A stretch of DNA of 9,759 nt from NCBI GenBank assembly GCA_005805045.1, contig SYNW01000154.1, forward strand, positions 1 to 9,759, in the 5' to 3' direction. Below the pieces are notes generated by a model, which worked only from the letters and a program-made list of their open reading frames with translations, was not told where the DNA came from and ran no database searches. The position numbers and the translations under genes are program-made. This document shows, one piece after another, positions 7,158 to 9,759 of the stretch. Within the stretch, counting starts at the first letter, position 1, and every line of letters begins with the position of its first letter. The DNA is from Actinomycetota bacterium (GTDB lineage: Bacteria > Actinomycetota > Acidimicrobiia > Acidimicrobiales > Ilumatobacteraceae).

Positions 7158-7183
7158 GTAGACATATTTCACCCTGTTGAGTG

Positions 7184-7214
7184 TTCAAGTTTCGAGAGGG
7201 GAATGGCGTATAAT
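7184..7214 (+). promoter_or_regulatory. Probable sigma-70-type promoter for terC-dnaG
   Basis: A perfect TATAAT stands at 7209-7214 in the gap after ppdK. The best -35 candidate is TTCAAG at 7184-7189, which gives a long 19-bp spacer; there is no extended -10. A start site near 7221 would give a leader of about 100 nt before terC. The -10 is convincing, the -35 is not. Confidence 0.5.
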
Positions 7215-7220
7215 TATGGG

Positions 7221-7319
7221 ATAGCCCGACTTACCGATTGGTAAGCGATCATCGGGGGAAGTAAAACCGAAACAAGTGTTTCTGGTTCATCACCCGAAAG
7301 GTCAGGCAAGGTACACATA
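7221..7319 (+). promoter_or_regulatory. Structured 5' leader of terC, candidate riboswitch
   Basis: Two strong hairpins are visible. The first has stem CTTACC (7230-7235), loop GATT and stem GGTAAG (7240-7245). The second pairs AACC and GAAAC (7265-7273) with GTTTC (7278-7282) and GGTT (7284-7287), with a 4-nt loop and one bulged T. The segment TCGGG at 7252-7256 can pair with CCCGA at 7225-7229, enclosing the first hairpin, or with CCCGA at 7293-7297, enclosing the second. Two mutually exclusive pairings suggest a switch. TerC-family genes are often controlled by the Mn2+-sensing yybP-ykoY riboswitch, and a few pieces here (a G-run with GGGGAAGTA, ACCGAAACAA, GCAAGG) recall it, but I cannot confirm the class. 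No U-tract terminator follows, so control, if any, would more likely be at translation. Confidence 0.4.
7308..7311 (+). promoter_or_regulatory. Ribosome-binding site deciding the terC GTG start
   Basis: AAGG ends 8 nt before the GTG at 7320, a normal spacing. The competing ATG at 7326 would be 14 nt away, so the GTG start is preferred. The site lies just after the downstream CCCGA arm of the leader and could be affected by its folding. Confidence 0.5.
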
Positions 7320-8306
7320 GTGAATATGTTGTTTGCGGCAAGTACTGGAAACGAAAATTTCGTAGATGTAGTGATTCCGTCGTGGGGTTGGCCGATGTTG
7401 CTGGTCGTTATCGCCGGCGCGCTGATGATCGACCTGTTGGTTTTTCATCGCAAAGCCCATGTCATCGGCATTCGCGAGGCCGCAATTGAAAGTGCCGTCT
7501 GGATCGGCCTCGGACTTGCATTTACGGGCGTTATCGCCTGGATGTTTGCGGGTCAAGGTGAAGGTGGATCTTCGGCGATCGAGTATCTCTCGGGCTATTT
7601 AATTGAAAAGAGCCTCTCGGTCGACAACGTTTTTGTTTGGGCGATGATTTTCGCGCACTTCAAGGTGCCGCGCGAGTATCAACACCGCACACTTTTTTGG
7701 GGTATTTTTGGGGCGCTCGTTTTGCGCTTCGTGTTTATCGTCGTCGGCGTCGCAGTGATCACGCGCTTTCAATTCTTGCTGCTCGTTTTCGGAATTTTTC
7801 TGATCTATACGGGTGCCAAAATCGTCAGGTCAGGCGTCGAAGAGAGCGATCCATCAGAGATGCGCACGATGAAATTGTTTCGCAGATTCGTGCCATCGGT
7901 AGACCACTATGACGGGCAAAAAATGTTCACCAAGGTGAACGGGCACCGCATGGCCACGCCATTGTTGGCAGTGCTCGTCGTGATCGAGATTTCTGACGTG
8001 ATTTTCGCCGTCGACTCGGTGCCGGCAGTTTTGGCCGTAAGCCGTGAACAGTTCATTGTGTTTGCATCTAATGCCTTCGCAATTCTTGGCCTGCGTGCCC
8101 TGTATTTCCTGCTCGCCGACATGCGCGAGCGTTTCGTATATATGCCGCACACGATTTCGGTGCTGTTGATCTATGTCGGCGTCAAGATGTCGATTGCAAC
8201 CTGGTATCACATTCCGGTACCGATTTCGCTTGGCATAATAATCGGCGTTTTAATCCTCGGAATTCTCGCCTCGGTGCGTCACGACCGACGCAAAAGGACT
8301 GAATAA
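7320..8306 (+). CDS. TerC/Alx-family membrane protein, probable metal (Mn2+) exporter
   Basis: TerC-family integral membrane proteins include Alx and MeeF-type manganese exporters and tellurite-resistance-associated TerC. The 328-aa product has about eight or nine hydrophobic segments, roughly at 24-42, 56-76, 101-113, 125-147, 150-166, 214-230, 246-265, 279-292 and 300-318. The two signature acidic motifs are present: EKSLSVDNVFVW (96-107) and EISDVIFAVDSVPA (223-236), whose Asp and Glu residues lie in membrane segments and probably bind the metal. NAFAILGLRALYFLL (251-265) is also characteristic. A polar cytoplasmic loop (about 170-210) separates the two halves, and the C-terminus is short and basic (HDRRKRTE). 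The GTG start is supported by AAGG 8 nt upstream. The gene has its own promoter and a structured leader, and dnaG follows after 23 bp. The substrate is inferred from the family; no ter operon partners are nearby. Confidence 0.9.
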   Translation: MNMLFAASTGNENFVDVVIPSWGWPMLLVVIAGALMIDLLVFHRKAHVIGIREAAIESAVWIGLGLAFTGVIAWMFAGQGEGGSSAIEYLSGYLIEKSLSVDNVFVWAMIFAHFKVPREYQHRTLFWGIFGALVLRFVFIVVGVAVITRFQFLLLVFGIFLIYTGAKIVRSGVEESDPSEMRTMKLFRRFVPSVDHYDGQKMFTKVNGHRMATPLLAVLVVIEISDVIFAVDSVPAVLAVSREQFIVFASNAFAILGLRALYFLLADMRERFVYMPHTISVLLIYVGVKMSIATWYHIPVPISLGIIIGVLILGILASVRHDRRKRTE

Positions 8307-8329
8307 TACCGATCAACTAGCCTTCGCTC

Positions 8330-9759
8330 GTGGCGATTGCAGATACGGATATCGAGCGACTACGCGAAGCGGTGTCGATTGTCGACACGATCCAGGGTTA
8401 CGTACAGATGCGCCGAGTCGGTCGAAACTGGGTCGGGCTTTGTCCGTTTCATGCCGAGAAATCCGGCTCGTTTAATGTGCGTGAAGAGACGCGTCGCTAC
8501 AAGTGTTTTGGATGTGGAGCATCGGGAGATGTTTTTAAATTTATTCAAGAAATTGAACACTTAGATTTTGTTGAGGCAATCGAGCACATCGCAGGCAAAG
8601 CCAGCTATCAACTGACATACACATCGGGTGGTCAGAGCAAAGATCGACAACGATCGAAACAATTGACCGAAATCATGGCGCAAGCAGTCGAGTGGTATCA
8701 CAACCGGCTTTTGACGGCGCCAGATGCGCGCGTCGCCCGCGATTACCTGCGTGAACGCGGTTTGTCGGGCGATGTCGCCCGCGAATTCAAAATTGGTTGG
8801 GCACCCGACGACTGGGATGCGCTGTCGCGCGACATCGGTGTGTCGATTGATCTGTTGCGCGAAACCGGTCTGGGTTTTATCAACAAACGAGGCAAAGCAC
8901 AAGATTCGTTTCGGGCACGTGTGATGTTTCCGATTTTTCGCGATTCGGGTGAACCCGTTGCTTTCGGCGGAAGAATTTTGCCGGGCAGCAAAGATCCCGC
9001 GAAATACAAAAACTCTCCCGAGACGGCGATCTATGCCAAAAGCAAAATGCTTTACGGTTTGAATTGGGCAAAAGCCGAAATCGTGACCGCCGACGAAGTC
9101 ATCGTCTGCGAGGGCTACACCGATGTGATCGGTTTTCATCGCAGCGGTGTGCGCCGGGCGGTGGCGACTTGCGGCACAGCACTAACCGAAGAGCACGTAC
9201 GGTTGCTGAAACGATTTGCGAAGAAAGTTGTCTTGGCATTTGACGCGGACAGTGCCGGCCAGGGTGCGGCCGCGCGATTTTATGAGTGGGAGCAACGCTA
9301 CAAAGTCGAAGTTGGCGTGGCTCACTTTCCGCAAGGAAAAGATCCTGGTGATTTGGCGAACTCCGACCCGAGTTCATTGGCAAAAGCGGTTGAAACCGCG
9401 CAACCATTTTTGGGTTTCAGATTGCAGCGCGTGCTTGACGCCGGTTCGGTCGCATCGCCCGAGGCGCGCTCGCGCACTGCCGAGCAAGCGATGACCGTGA
9501 TCAACGAGCACCCGGATACGAATGTGCGCAAACTCTATGCTGGTCAAGTTGCGACCCATGTCGGTATCCCGGTTGCCGATTTGGTGAAACTTGCCGAGCG
9601 TCGCACACGAAACCCAACCGTGAGCGTGGCCAGCGCCCCGACGAATCGGCGCGGCGAGTCGGCAGAGTTTGTGGTTCTGGCGTTGATGTTTTCTCATTGG
9701 GAGGAAATTGCCAACTGGTTGTCTGAAGCGCTGTTTTTTGATGACGTTCATCGCCGCGC
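8330..9759 (+). CDS. dnaG: DNA primase, N-terminal and catalytic part (runs off the right edge)
   Basis: DnaG makes the RNA primers for chromosome replication. The frame is open from a GTG at 8330 to the window end, 476 codons; an in-frame TAG at 8318-8320 makes this GTG the earliest possible start, although no good Shine-Dalgarno sequence precedes it. The CHC2 zinc-binding domain has Cys38 and His41 (CPFH) with Cys59 and Cys62 (CFGC). The RNA polymerase core includes the basic subdomain (FGGRILPGS, then YKNSPETAIYAKSKMLYGL). The TOPRIM metal centre follows with Glu261 in CEGYTDV, Asp305 and Asp307 in FDADSAG, and Asp338/Asp341 in GKDPGD. The C-terminal helicase-binding domain begins at or beyond the edge. 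In many actinobacteria rpoD lies downstream, but that is outside this window. It probably shares the terC promoter. Confidence 0.96.
   Translation, partial: MAIADTDIERLREAVSIVDTIQGYVQMRRVGRNWVGLCPFHAEKSGSFNVREETRRYKCFGCGASGDVFKFIQEIEHLDFVEAIEHIAGKASYQLTYTSGGQSKDRQRSKQLTEIMAQAVEWYHNRLLTAPDARVARDYLRERGLSGDVAREFKIGWAPDDWDALSRDIGVSIDLLRETGLGFINKRGKAQDSFRARVMFPIFRDSGEPVAFGGRILPGSKDPAKYKNSPETAIYAKSKMLYGLNWAKAEIVTADEVIVCEGYTDVIGFHRSGVRRAVATCGTALTEEHVRLLKRFAKKVVLAFDADSAGQGAAARFYEWEQRYKVEVGVAHFPQGKDPGDLANSDPSSLAKAVETAQPFLGFRLQRVLDAGSVASPEARSRTAEQAMTVINEHPDTNVRKLYAGQVATHVGIPVADLVKLAERRTRNPTVSVASAPTNRRGESAEFVVLALMFSHWEEIANWLSEALFFDDVHRR

Noticed and set aside
7177..7182. TTGAGT as the -35 box for the terC promoter
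   Set aside because: It is 26 bp from the TATAAT, too far for a sigma-70-type promoter.
7158..7208. Intrinsic terminator after ppdK
   Set aside because: No GC-rich hairpin followed by a T-run is present; the leader hairpins downstream also lack a T-tract.

Overview
This window looks like an ordinary chromosomal housekeeping segment from an actinobacterium of moderate GC content, judged by eye. The actinobacterial assignment rests on three things: a partial mycothiol-synthase-like acetyltransferase at the left edge (mycothiol is an actinobacterial thiol), frequent GTG starts, and ppdK lying close to dnaG. An uncultured aquatic member of the Acidimicrobiia is my best guess, but this is inference. 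I saw no mobile element, CRISPR array, tRNA or rRNA gene, and nothing that amounts to a new multi-gene system.

Layout. Positions 1-419, minus strand: 5' part of an mshD-like gene that runs off the left edge. A 46-bp gap then separates it from a co-directional plus-strand run: nth (466-1182), a 78-aa unknown protein (1179-1415), hisH (1460-2122), trpE (2144-3667), a ygfZ-type folate-binding protein (3667-4446) and ppdK (4455-7157). Gaps within the run are 44 bp or less and two junctions overlap (GTGA and TAATG), so the six genes probably form one operon. A 162-bp gap (7158-7319) follows, with a perfect TATAAT box and a structured 5' leader. It precedes a second unit of terC (7320-8306) and dnaG (8330 to the right edge, incomplete).

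The genes do not form a single pathway. The first run mixes base-excision repair (Nth, an iron-sulfur enzyme), histidine synthesis (HisH), tryptophan synthesis (TrpE), iron-sulfur enzyme maintenance (YgfZ) and the PEP/pyruvate interchange (PPDK). The second pairs a probable metal transporter with the replication primase.

The points most worth a second look are: the terC leader, where one TCGGG segment can pair with either of two CCCGA segments and which might be a Mn2+ (yybP-ykoY-like) riboswitch; a Lys-rich tail of three octads on Nth, encoded by 24-bp tandem repeats; a PPDK with Thr where the family usually has the ATP-site lysine, no regulatory Thr before the catalytic His, and two basic insertions; and a hisH beside trpE with no other his gene in view.
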